From: Scleropages formosus
Taxonomy: Eukaryota; Chordata; Actinopteri; Osteoglossiformes; Osteoglossidae
Assembly: GCF_900964775.1 (NCBI RefSeq)
Contig: NC_041818.1
Location: forward strand, 14,283,332 to 14,347,331
Length of the DNA stretch: 64,000 nucleotides
Direction of reading: 5' to 3'
Below are positions 1 through 11,019 of the stretch, one piece after another. The notes beneath the pieces were generated by a model. That model was given only the letters and a program-made list of their open reading frames with translations, had not been told where the DNA came from and ran no database searches. Both the position numbers and the translations under genes were made by a program. Each line of letters begins with the position of its first letter. Position 1 is the first letter of the stretch.

Positions 1-1524
1 GCATGTCTCTGACCACTTCTTCATTTCTTTTCGACCCTCCCTCACCACTAACTCTTCGTCTCTTCCTGCACCCGTTGTCACCTTTCGCTGCAACTTAAAA
101 TCTCTCTCACCTTCCTGTTTTGCTTCTGCTACTCTGGCCGCCCTCCCTTCTGCTCCACAATTCTTAGATCTATCTACAGATGATACCACTAACATTTTCC
201 TGCCAAGTTCCTCTGCCTCTCTCAACCGGTGTTCTACAGGGCTCGGTATTGGGTCCTCTTCTTTTCTCCATCTACACCTCCTCCCTTGGTCCGGTCATAG
301 CCTCCCATGGATTCATATACCACTGCTATGCTGATGATACCCAGCTCTTCCTCTCCTTTCCACCTGGTGCATCAGACATCTCCGCACACATTGCTGCCTG
401 CCTGTCAGACATCTCTTGATGGATGTATGATCACCACCTCCAACTCAACCTCTCCAAACCAGAGATTCTTTACCTCCCAGCTGGCCTGTCCTCCTGTCAC
501 GACCTCTCGGTCAAACTGGACAACTCGCTCATTTCGCCTAGTTCCTTTGCTAAGAGTCTGGGAGTAACTATTGATGCGATTCTGTCATTCTCTCAACATA
601 TTGAAGCTACAATCCGGTCCTGCAGATACATCCTGCATAATATCCATAGGATCCGTCCCTACCTCACTACTGACTCTGCCCAACTACTTGTCCTGGCCAT
701 GGTGACTTCCCACCTGGACTACTGCAACTCTTTTCTGTGTGGCCTTCCTGCTAATGCCATCAAACCTCTACAGCTTCTACAGAATGCTGCTGCACGAGTT
801 GTGTTTGATTTGCCAAAGTGCTCCCATGTGTCTCCTCTACTCATCTCTCTGCATTGGCTTCCAATAGCTGCCTGTATCAAATTCAAAACCCTGGTTACTA
901 TGTACAATTGTATCAATAGAACTGCTCCTGGCTATTTACAGGACTTGATCAACCAGTACACCCCAGCCAGGCATCTTTGCTCATCTACTTCTGCTTGCTT
1001 GGTGGTCCCGCGCACAAAAGGCAAAGTTTGGAGGTTCTCGGTCCTGGGTGCGTTGTGGTGAAATGACCTTCCCCTGTCACTAAGAACTGCAGAAACTCTG
1101 TTTTCAAGAAGGGTCTGAAAACCCACCTTTTCCAGATCCACTTCTCCCAAGATCTCTTCAGCTCTTCTATGGTGTAACTATTCACGCATTGTAACTCCAG
1201 AAGCATCCCCAGATACAACCTTTATTCAGCCATTACTCTGGTATTGTACTGCTCATTTGTGTATTTTATAATATTTAATTAAAAAAAAAAAAATAATAAA
1301 AAAAAATTGGCGTGGGTATTGTGATTTGTCTATCCTGTGTCTTATGCACCTACTTGAACGATGAACCTCGGTGCAGCAAGTGGTAGGGAACAAACCTCGG
1401 TTTGCTTGAGACTTTCACGTCTCCAGCTATGTCTCTTTCAATGTAATACATAAATTGTACTTTTACTGAGATGTACGTCGCTTTGGACAAAAGCGTCTGC
1501 TAAATGAATAAATGTAAATGTAGA
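1..1524 (+). mobile_element. L2-clade LINE remnant (endonuclease end, RT, 3' tail)
   Basis: Bases 1-180 encode the end of an AP-endonuclease-like domain (SDHFFI motif). From about 180 a reverse transcriptase follows, with [11 protein letters not shown] and an intact YADD box near 325-335; the typical L2 C-terminal region (LDYCNSF, LQNAAARV, LHWLPI) runs to about 1,060. The endonuclease-RT linker and much of the RT palm are missing, so there is an internal deletion near 180, and frame changes lie at about 420 and after 1,060. The 3' end (1,440-1,524) is the L2 tail with AAGCGTCTGCTAAATGAATA. The element sits where intron 1 or exon 2 of ENDOD1-like gene A would be expected. It may extend off the left edge. 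Confidence 0.85.
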
Positions 1525-1832
1525 TGATCGGCCCTATGCATATTTCCTCATTTGCATATTATTTGCAGAACATATCACTTTGGCTTTAGATAAAAGTTTG
1601 CCATTCTTTTTGGTTTTTACTCTGTTGCTTTAACTAAAAATATGTTTTAACTCTTTTGAGGACTCCACATATACATAAGTTTGTTATGTTATCATAATAC
1701 TTGCGCACATGTATCCTTGATTTCTCATTATACAGAGCTCGTATTAACGTGGACTAAACACAATGAATTGTTTGCAGAGATGTTCGAAATGCTAAGAGGG
1801 TCTATTAGAGATGGTGCAGGAACCGGACTCAC

Positions 1833-2138
1833 CTGCGGCTCATACATCCAGGGAAAGTCGACTCGCTTCTCCCCGTCGGACTTCTTGAAGGTGTAGGCGG
1901 AATAGATGGGGATGTGCTTCTGGGGGTCGTAGAGGGTGGCATAGCGGGGCTTGTTCTCGTACCGCTGGCAGATCTTCTTCAAGGAGGTGCTGAGGTAGCC
2001 CCGTGGCGGGGTGCCCATGAAAAGGGAGTCCTTGCACCGTTCTGCATGGTTGAAGTCTTCCACCACACCTGCGTGACCCATGGGGGCACAGACCAGCAGC
2101 AACAAGGCCAGGGCGTCCAACAATGTTAGGTATGTCAT
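1833..2138 (-). CDS. ENDOD1-like secreted nuclease, gene A, coding exon 1 (partial)
   Basis: This is the first coding exon of an endonuclease-domain-containing-1-like protein (102 codons). It opens with a hydrophobic signal peptide ending near GHAG and carries the family block ICQRYENKPRYATLYD, then PIYSAYTFK and PWMYEPQ. The exon ends in CAG followed by the intron start GTGAGT, the same phase-0 donor as in genes B-D. The ATG at 2,138 is preferred to an upstream in-frame Met at 2,273 because the signal peptide follows it directly. No exon 2 (RGH-type nuclease core) is visible between 1 and 1,832; it either lies beyond the left edge or was lost, and an L2 LINE fills that stretch. A weak TATA-like ATATAT lies near 2,355-2,360. 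Activity cannot be judged from this exon. Confidence 0.8.
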
Positions 2139-3264
2139 AATGGGAGAAAGGCAGCAGTCTGAGCCTGGTTGTGTGGTCCTGTCTGGCTTTCTCACTCTCT
2201 CTGGCACTAGGGGCTCGCTCCCCCGATTAGCTCTGACTCCTTGTCGCTCTCTTGCCCTCTCTGTGCCTGTCACGCTCGCTCTCTCCCTTAGTGCCGAGAC
2301 GGACTCCCTCCCTCGCTTTCTTGTGGGACTGGCTCTGGGCTGGGACGCTTTGCCATATATTCCTTACACTTGGTTTCCATTTATGCAAAGCGGCAGCAAA
2401 GAGTCGATGGATCAGCCATCCCTGAACATGCTGGCTCCTGACAGATGAACTTGCATCTGTGTCGCTACCTGACTCCAGATCCAAATGTATTTTTTGAAAG
2501 TAGTTAATGCCCCGAATAAGGCTCTTGTCTAGAAAGAGGTGAATGGATAGGTACAACTGCAGTTTCCCTCTTTTCTCTTCACCTCTTCACTTCCACTGCT
2601 CTTTGGAACTGGGCCTACAGTGTGTCCTATTGTTGACTGCACATAATTTCTGCCGCATTCTTACAAAATCATGCAGCGCCAACACTCCAAAGTGCCAGCA
2701 TCAAGGCTTCCGGCCACATGTGTTGCCATTTTAGTCTTCATTTTTGCCACCATTTCTGGTCCCTCCACCTTAAAGCAACAATTTGCTTTTATCTTCATAT
2801 CAAAATCATCTCTGAAAAGTTTTATAATCAATTATTTTAGACTGAGAAAGAAAGTATTGCTTAATGTCTTCGTGAATTCTGCCTTCTATAAGGGAAATAC
2901 CTGCTGACACTGAAAATTTGGCAACAAACCGCTCCTTCAGCTGCTTGTGATATAGCATAACACATAATGCAAGAAATGAGTTAATGCATAAAGAGAGAGG
3001 GACTTTTACATAATGAAAAATTGCCTGTTGAACATAAAAATGAAAAAAATAAATTTATCAGTTTAATACATTGATACATATTAACTAATATATAATATCA
3101 TACATCTTTTTGTATGTATAATTTTTCTTTCTTGTCCACATTAAAAGTGACCACTGATGACTAGCTACCAAGTCAGCTACTAGATGAGCTTTTTAAAATG
3201 GGAATGTTGCTGGTTTTTACTGGATTGAATGGGAACTACATTGAAGGTACTAGTTCAGTTTTAC

Positions 3265-3375
3265 TGTGATGGACTAGTGTCCTGTCCCAAGTGTATCCCC
3301 CAGCCTTGTGCCCTGTGATTTCGGAATAGGCTCCGGACCGGCACGACCCTGATCGGGACAAGTGGTTTACAAAAG
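3265..3375 (+). repeat. Partial tRNA-derived SINE (3' part, family 1)
   Basis: This matches the tRNA-unrelated 3' half of the family-1 SINE, including the 'gccttgtgccctgtg' segment, 'aggctccgg' and the terminal 'gggacaagtggtt'. The tRNA-like head with A and B boxes is missing. It is more diverged than the other copies. Confidence 0.6.
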
Positions 3376-4290
3376 TGAGTAAGCAAGCAAGTGATTTCAG
3401 TTCTATACCAAGTGGGTCTTACTGAACTGAATCCAGACATACTCTTAATAAATCAACAAATGAACAGCTTATGTGATGGATCTTCTCCTGTGTTAGCGTG
3501 CAGGATGGTTAGAACTTTTTATCATGTTTGGTCACTATTGATAAATTAATCCTTCACAGTATGTTCTGTTTTATAGCTTGGAACGACACAGCATCCTCAA
3601 ACGGCAAGGCTTCTGAACTACAATATCAGACATTGGGGAGTAATGAGCGCCACAGTGCTAGGAAGAGTTAGAACCAAAATGTACCCATGTATGGTTCTGT
3701 CTCTTTTCTAGCCAGAGCTTGCTGCCCTCTGCGTATCATCAGCACCTTCAATGTCCAGCACTCATAGCAAACCCAGGAGCAGCAATGTGTTTAGCCTTAT
3801 CAGATGATAGGGCTCTATATGTAAAAGCTTTCTGTGTGAATTTGCTGTGTACATTTGCCTGTGAAGAGAAGCATTGTGAGAGGTGTAGCTGGACTTCTTC
3901 AGTGGAACAGTTCTTATCTCACCTAAACTTATCTCATTACCTTGAAAATGACTGTGGGATTGACTCCCACGGTGCTCCTCCCGGCTAAGGGAAATTTGTA
4001 CACATGGCACAGCAGGTGTACTCTATTCATAAGCTAACACACTTTTGGGAAAATTGAAGTCAAGACCTGGTCTCTGCAATAAAAGGCATTAAAACTCCTG
4101 AAACCAATGGAACAAACAGTCTTCACATTGCCATTGCAAGTTATGCACTCCAGATTTTTCTCTGGAGCCCCATGAAGGGTTATGCTCCCAGGTCCATCAC
4201 ACTTGGGACATCAAAACCCTCTTTCTGTGTTTAATTTCCCACTTTGTAGCCCACGTTCTTGACTTGTGTTGTATATTGTGTTCCAGAGGA

Positions 4291-4488
4291 GGGAGGGCAT
4301 GGTGGTGCAGCGGGTTTGGCCAGGTCCTGCTCTCTGGCGGGTCTGGGGTTTGAGTTCTGCTTGGGATGCCTTACGACAGACTGGCGTCCCATCCTGGGTG
4401 TGTCCCCTCCCCCTACAGCCTTGTGCCCTGTGTTCCTGGGATGAGCTCCGGTTTGCCAAGTGGTTTCAGATCGTGTGTTTGTGTGTTT
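4291..4488 (+). repeat. tRNA-derived SINE, family 1
   Basis: A pol III A-box-like 'tggtgcagcgg' and a degenerate B box 'ggtttgagttc' are followed by the family's conserved body and a (TG)-rich tail. Direct repeats close to 'ttcagagga' flank it (4,281-4,290 and about 4,486-4,495). Confidence 0.8.
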
Positions 4489-5432
4489 CAGAGGATTCCA
4501 AAAGGACTAGATTGTAGTGATTACTATAAGCTTAGCACAGTTATATAGCTGTTATTTTTGCATGATATTCAAATATTTTGACAGTAATTTATAATTTTTC
4601 TCATTTCTTTTTTAAGAAGCTGTAAATTATGCCGCATCAAGCAAAATATATAAACAATAGCCATACTTAATTTAATTCTCTTGGAATTTATAAATATCTA
4701 AATGCCAGGCCATGTCTTTACAAAGTAGAATTACTTTGTGACAAATCTCATGAAGTAGAATATTTCAGCACTTTATAAACGCTGCGTGTCATTTTTGACA
4801 CTATGAATAACTGGACTTCAGGAGTAACAACAAATGGCTCTCTCACAGCAGTGTTACATCAGTATTTTATTTATTGCTGTCCACACATGTTTGCATTTTG
4901 TCGTTTGTTATCCTTTCCATTGCTGCATATTATGGTTGTTATCTCTATAATCACTTTCGTTTGTATTGTAATCCTTGTCCTATACAGCTGTGACTCCAAA
5001 TCCTCAAAAAGCTTTCTGGACTGAGAGACAATCATGGTGATTCTGTATTAATAAAATTATTTTAAATATGTATTTTGAAACTAATTAGGCTATAAATTAG
5101 ATTAGTTCAGAATGACAATTTGAAATTTGTATGATTGTTTTGGACTTCTGCATCACATATGAACAATTTTCTGTTTCATAAATATGCATTGACTCTCAAT
5201 TGAACCTAGTCACTTGTTCTGGAGAAGCAACATGTTTTTTTCCAGCATCCTTCTATGCTTTGTCTACACTGAGCTCAGCTAATGCTGGATGGAGAAATAG
5301 CAGATGATGGTCAAATCTCAATGGTCACTTATAAGGAAAGCACATTTTTCAGATCACAGACATGTAATTCATTTTATTTAAAATGTTTGAAAGCTGGCTG
5401 AATGAGTCAATCACTCTAGTCACAAGAACATC

Positions 5433-5438
5433 TTTATT
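5433..5438 (-). other. Candidate polyadenylation signal of ENDOD1-like gene B
   Basis: AATAAA on the minus strand, about 430 bases downstream of the gene B stop codon. It is the nearest canonical signal noticed by eye. Confidence 0.35.
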
Positions 5439-5868
5439 GGATTTCTACAGAAGTGAATGCATGAACATAACGAGCATTATGAACATGGTTCTCATATATA
5501 TATCTTTTATATGTCTTTTTCAGGTACAGTTTGCTGGACAGAATTAACCTGACAGCTGAATACTTAAACAGTGACAAAGATGCATGTTGATGTCGTTTTA
5601 GCAAAAATAGAATTATGGAACACAGGATAAACAGTGTTTTTTAAAGCAAAATCAACACATTAACAGTATTTAAAAAGCTAAAACTTCTCATGTTGACTGT
5701 TGAATTTAAAAGCAATGCCACTCATGATCTTTTTGATGAAGAGATTTTACTTGGCTGTGGAATTTATAGGGACCTACAATAACCGACTGTCACAATAACT
5801 TTGAGAGAAGAGTGGATGTGTTTTCTCCACATGTGGAAATAACACCAGAAACCAGGGAATCTAGAAAG

Positions 5869-7348
5869 TCAACGACTGTGGGGTGAGGCTGGGGGCACAC
5901 AGTCATCCACAAAGATCTGGAAATTCTTGTCCACAAAGGTGGAAGACTTGAGAAAGTCCTCCAGCTTCTTGACAGACATCTCTACAACCTTGTTGTTCAC
6001 TTTGTCATTGAGGCCATAATGGGCAAAGGCGGGAAACTTGTAACGCTCCTCATAAGGCGCATTGTGATCAAAGTCTGTGCAGCAGTAGGCAGACCACAAG
6101 TATGTGGGGATGGCCACACGGTCGATGTTGTGGTGCCGAATCATGTTGCCTGATGTGGTGATGCCAGTCACCACATACGCTTTGCCCCGGCAATAGTTGT
6201 TGAGTCGTTTGCGGATGCGATGCTCCTGGGCCTTCCATGGGCCAATGTTGAACTCCCGTACCTGTGGTACCACATTGGTCAAGGTATAGGTAGCTGCCTT
6301 GTCATCGGGGTCAGCCTGATGCTCATCTGGACTGAGGTGGCCACGCTCATAGCTAACAGCATTGGCGTAGTCTTCAAGCACGGCCTGGGCATCCTCAAAG
6401 TTGTGGTGCGTTTGTCCCTGGGGAAATGGCTGCATCTCGCCTGTGTCTGATGAGGTTGACAGCTTGGATGAAAAATGAAAGAATTACCATATTTTTTACA
6501 AAATGCATTAATTTTACATTATAAATATATGCTATTTCAAGAACATCCAAGACAAAGTCAAAACAGGTTCTGACTGTGCTCACCTTTGGTGGTCAGTTTC
6601 CGCTCTTGTGGTGACAATTATGATGAGGCTTGAAAATGTGTGATTGACTCAATGTCTGTTTGTGGAAACATTATGTCTGTGCTTCACCTGTCTAGATTTT
6701 CATGAATTAATTCAAGAGTTTCTGAAAAAAATTCTATTATACAAGCTGCTATAAAAGCCCTACTTGCTCGGCCTGTTGTGTAAAAAGTATTTTGACCTAA
6801 CCAGAACCTGTCTGGTTCTGACAAGTCTTGATGATTTCATGTCAAATGTACTAATCTGTCTTTGTATCAGATTCCAGGATACCTCCTGAGGTATGTATAA
6901 CATTTTAGAAAAACAGAATTAGATTCTTTACACTTGTCTACAGAAGACATCATTGAAAGACCTTTTGCCCATTATGAGCACATGTAGAATTTACTCACAG
7001 GAAGAAGGTCTACAGGCATTGTGTGCAAACGTGAGTGATAGGTTGTACCTGGGGCTCGAACATCCAGGGTGCATCCACCATCTTCTCCCCATCAGAACGC
7101 TTGAAGGTATAGGCAGAGTAAACAGGGACGTGGTCGATGGTGTCGTAAAGGGTGATGTATCGAGGCTTGAAGTTGTATCGCTGGCAAATCATCTTTAGAG
7201 AATGGTCCTCCAGTCCCACCGGCGGGGTACCCATGTAGAGAAATTCCCGGCACTCCGGGGAAAGCTCGTTCTCCACACTGGCCCATACCTCCACCACACC
7301 TGCTGACAGGGCTGCCATCACTGCCACCAGGCTCCAGAGCATCGCCAT
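5869..7348 (-). CDS. ENDOD1-like secreted DNA/RNA non-specific endonuclease, gene B
   Basis: There are two coding exons, 7,049-7,348 and 5,869-6,462, with a phase-0 intron (GT at 7,048, AG at 6,463-6,464); the product is 297 aa. Residues 1 to about 24 form a signal peptide (MAMLWSLVAVMAALSAG), so the protein is predicted secreted. Exon 1 carries ICQRYNFKPRYITLYD and PWMFEPQ. Exon 2 carries the nuclease core with ERGHLSPDEHQ (His142, the DRGH-type general base of the Serratia nuclease family), YTLTNVVPQ, and Asn172 in REFNIGPW at the magnesium-ligand position. Cys pairs, RLNNYC and WSAYCC follow. The ATG at 7,348 has a good context (CCCATGGCG). Of the three complete copies, B alone keeps both key residues and is probably an active nuclease. 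Family assignment is firm; substrate and role are inferred. Confidence 0.9.
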
Positions 7349-9421
7349 GGGAATCGCAGAACGAAAAGGAACTTGAAGCTCAGGCCAACGTTTCTCTAAG
7401 CAGCTGCCTGTCTGCTGCGGATTGCGAGGACTATGGGGAAACAGCAGCTGGTGTGCTCTCCCGGTGAATGTGTGTCCTTGTGCTGGCTGCTATGTGCGTG
7501 ATATAAAAGACTGCCTGGCAGAATTAGCTGTCTCTAATCTGGCACAAGTATGCAAAGTCAGGAAGACTCTCTCCCAGCTGGGGCTCCATGCCATTGGCTC
7601 TCTCTCGGCTCACTGTGTGCAAAAGAAGCTGGCCAACAGAAGATAAAGCTGGTGGAAGAATGATCTGTGTGTCCTGGGGTGCTGGGAGTTTCTTTTGGGC
7701 TTATACTCTTATATGTCGTTCCAAGGTCAAATCCCACACTGCTGGAGGAAATGAAGCCCCCCACTGAACAGAAGAGAGGACCCAGTGACTACAGGATCTA
7801 CCACAGGATAAAGTCAACGAAGCACAGTCAACAGAGGACACAGTCAGCTGAGCACACTGAAAAGCACAGCACACAGTGCACAGTGAGTGCAAAATTCATG
7901 CCAAATAAGTTTTCTGTCATTTTGCTTTGAGGGCTCCGTAGATCAAATCTGCATTTCTCAGTAGTGATGCCATATGTTACATATCCAGAGCACTCTGGTT
8001 TTTAAAGTGACTCAAGCTGACCTCTGACCCCATGACACCTAAGCCATGATGAAAGATGAGAAAGAAAGAAAGACCCACCACCCAGTTTGACCAACATTTG
8101 GTTCCATAGCCAATTTCAGTCCCATCTGATGATGTTTTTTTTTTTAATTCCAAAGTGATCTGTTTTCTTTCTGACAGTGTTAAGGACTACTTAGACCATT
8201 ACCACTTTCTGCCCGATTGCTTTCTATTTCAGTCGAAGTGATTTAAATTTGTGATGTTTGCCATTACTTTTAGCAGCTCCTTTTGTGTGGGCTCTGGTTT
8301 CTTGCTTATTTGTAAGGTTTTCATGCAATTTTTTTTATTATCTGCCATTTGGTTGCATTTAACTCACATTTTCCTCTTTATTTTTTCTTTATTTTTATTT
8401 CTGCAAAGACAAAATATGGGGTTGGGGCTGCTTTATATCCTCCGTACCTATATATTATACACTGAGATATTTAATGTTATTTTCTGGAAATGTTATTTTC
8501 CTTCTTGTGGCAAATACACTTCTAAAATGAATTCCTCTGAGAGGTGCAGGAGAATGTAGTTGTTTATGCTGGCAAATAGAATTGCACTGTATGAGTTACC
8601 TCATGTTTAAAGGGTGACTTGTGAATGATCAGTTATCAACATATAAAAGTTGTGGTTTTTTGTGAAATTCTTTAAAAAGACTCTATGGGTTTTAAAATAC
8701 ACTTTTTATTGGGTTTAGTTTGTGAGATATTTTTACAGTTACAGCATAATACATCGTCACAGAGCTTTTCAGCTGACAAATTATAGCACAGAAAGGGAGC
8801 CTGAGGAACATTACCAAATAATCAGTCCCAGAAATCTGTTGATCTGAAAAATTTATTACATTGGGACAGAGAGGTATGAAACACAAGAAACAGAATCCCA
8901 ATACCTTTAAACACTGAAACAGACCCTAATAATCAGTGTTATTATTAAATATTTACTTAGCTGATGTTTTTCTTTTAAAGAAGTAACTGTTTGGGCTGTG
9001 TTTACTAGAGAAATTCAGTGTAAGTACCTTATTGAAGGGTCTCATGGCAGTACTATGAGGCTTACGTTTACCTGATGCATTTCTCCACAGCAACTAACAG
9101 TGTTAAGATACCCACAATTATTTACCAGTCATTTGTACATCAGGGCAATTTTTACTGGAGTAGTTTAGGGTAAGTACCTTGATCAAGGATACTATAGCCA
9201 GAGATGAGATTTTAAGCTATGATCTTTGGCTCCAGAGGCAGCAGCTCTAACCACTATGCTTAACAACTGTATCACCTGCCACTCAGGTAATTACAAAGAA
9301 TGATGTGAAATTGCACTTTGGCTCATCCAAAGGTTACATTTTACTTGGCTGCTTTTAACCACTATAGAATTCCAGGCTAAATAGAACATTTCAAATGCAA
9401 AAAGTTACTGAGGGTTAAAAT
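7349..9421. other. Intergenic region between ENDOD1-like genes B and C
   Basis: The first 150-250 bases are the presumed promoter of gene B. The stretch also holds a degenerate family-2 SINE (9,055-9,285) and possible minus-strand polyadenylation signals for gene C near 8,705 and 8,840. I see no coding sequence. Confidence 0.5.
9055..9285 (-). repeat. Degenerate tRNA-derived SINE, family 2 (L2-tailed)
   Basis: Read on the minus strand it starts with a tRNA-like head ('gtggttagagctgctgcc') and a decayed B box, continues through the 'cttgatcaaggtacttaccc' body, and ends toward the L2-like tail. It is more diverged than the copy at 43,836-44,052. Confidence 0.65.
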
Positions 9422-11019
9422 TCACACCTCTGGGATGCAGTTACTTGCAAAGAGTTGGAAGTTCTGGTCTACAGGCATCTGCTGCTTGATTAGAGTTTCA
9501 ATCCTCTTTTGAGACACCTCCATTATGAAGCTACTGGCAACCTCATTGAGGCCATACGCGGCAAAGGATGGGAACTTGTAGCGTATATCGTAGGGGGCAT
9601 TAGTGTCAAAGTCAGGACAACAGTACGCTGACCAGATATACTTCGGTATGGCCACCCGGTTCACGTTGTCCCTACGGATTGTGTTTCCTGTTGTGGTGAC
9701 ACCAGTAACCACATAGGCCGTGCTGTGGCAGTAGTTGTTGAGCCTCTGACGTACATTGTTGAGGTGGTGGGACCACTGTGTACGGTAGAAGTCCTTCACC
9801 TGCGGCACCACATTTGTTAGAGTGTAAGTTGCAGCTTTGTCATCTGGGTCCGCCTGGTGCTCATCTGGGTTCAGCTGACCACGCACGTACATTACACTGT
9901 CAGCATAGTCTTCCAGCACGGCTTGGGCCTCATCTAGCTTCAGTTCGGGCAGCACTTCAAGGAAGGGAAGCATGTTGTCTGTAGCAGATGGACTGGAGAG
10001 CTAGAGGGGAAATGGAAGAAACGCAAGTTTAAATTGAATCTGAAGCAGGACTGGATTTAACAGCCTTAGAGGTAGGGTCATAGTAGTAGGGATTTTTGTA
10101 GCCCAGCAAAGTAGTCATTTTTACTGGTGTTCTGTGGACAAGGACCCCAGTGCCCTTATGTGGGATTCCAGGTGATTTCTGGGTATAGTTACAGTATAAC
10201 TAAAATTAGAAGGTCCAAATTTAAACATTCACTGTTATTACTAGGCAATTTTTTGAGTTCCCTTTGTGAGTTGTTGGTATGTTTGGGAACAGTCAAATTT
10301 CCAAAGAATTTCCAACAACAAAGAAACTCTGCATTTCTCTTTGTGCCCTCTCTCAGATCCCTATCTGCAGCTGTGCTACTTTTTATTGTTCGCATTAAAT
10401 TGTGCTGCTTACACACTGCATTCTTTTTGCTTTTCCAAAGCAAGCAGTATTTCTACATTTTCCTACGAAATTGCAGTTCAGAGCTAGGTTTTCAGCGAAA
10501 AAATTTTGATTAAGGGCTCAACAGCAGAGATTAAGACCCACATCCATGTGCTTTGCGATATCACATGCAATGTAATGCCTGGTTCTTTCTTGTTTACTAT
10601 GCAACTCTTGCTCAGTTCTGGCTTCCCTGCTGCTATTCGTTCATTATGGACACTTGGCATGCGTTCAGTGATGGCGCATGACACTGTGCATGTCAGCGCG
10701 GACGAGAATCTCCTACCTGTGGTTCGTACATCCAGGGAAAGTTAATGTGCTTCTCGCCATCAGACCGCTTGAAGGTGTAGGCAGAGTAGAAGGGGATCCG
10801 CTTTGAGGAGTCGTACAGGGTGGCGTACCGAGGCTGGTTGTTGTAACGCTGGCAGATGCTTTGGAAGTCTTTGTTCTGGACACCGGTGGGCGGCTGCTGC
10901 TTGTAGAGAAAGTGTGCGCATTCCCTGAATGAGCTGTCCACACTGAGCTGCCCCAGGCCTACGAAACATGCCAGCACCAGCAGCACGGAGCCCAGCTGGG
11001 ACTCCACAGATAGGGACAT
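9422..11019 (-). CDS. ENDOD1-like secreted protein, gene C (catalytic His and metal Asn replaced)
   Basis: Two coding exons, 10,717-11,019 and 9,422-10,000, joined in phase 0; the product is 293 aa. A signal peptide (about residues 1-26, with SVLLVLACFVGLG) precedes ICQRYNNQPRYATLYD and PWMYEPQ. Exon 2 retains the fold markers (DEHQADPDDKAATYTLTN, RLNNYC, WSAYCC), but the catalytic motif reads VRGQLNPDEHQ, with Gln143 in place of His (codon at 9,875-9,877). The magnesium-ligand Asn position is Tyr173 (KDFYRTQW). The frame is open and the splice sites are intact, so this looks like an expressed pseudoenzyme rather than a decayed gene. The ATG at 11,019 is preferred over an in-frame Met at 11,148 because the signal peptide begins there. 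Loss of activity is inferred. Confidence 0.88.

Larger units (their letters stand above)
2139..5868. other. Intergenic region between ENDOD1-like genes A and B
   Basis: AT-rich. It holds the presumed promoter and 5' UTR of gene A (2,139 to about 2,500), a partial SINE (3,265-3,375), one full SINE (4,291-4,488) and the presumed 3' UTR of gene B (about 5,430-5,868). I see no convincing coding sequence in the rest. Confidence 0.6.

Noticed and set aside
7500-7512. TATA-like 'atataaaa' upstream of gene B
   Set aside because: It reads as a TATA box only on the plus strand, away from gene B, and no plus-strand gene follows.
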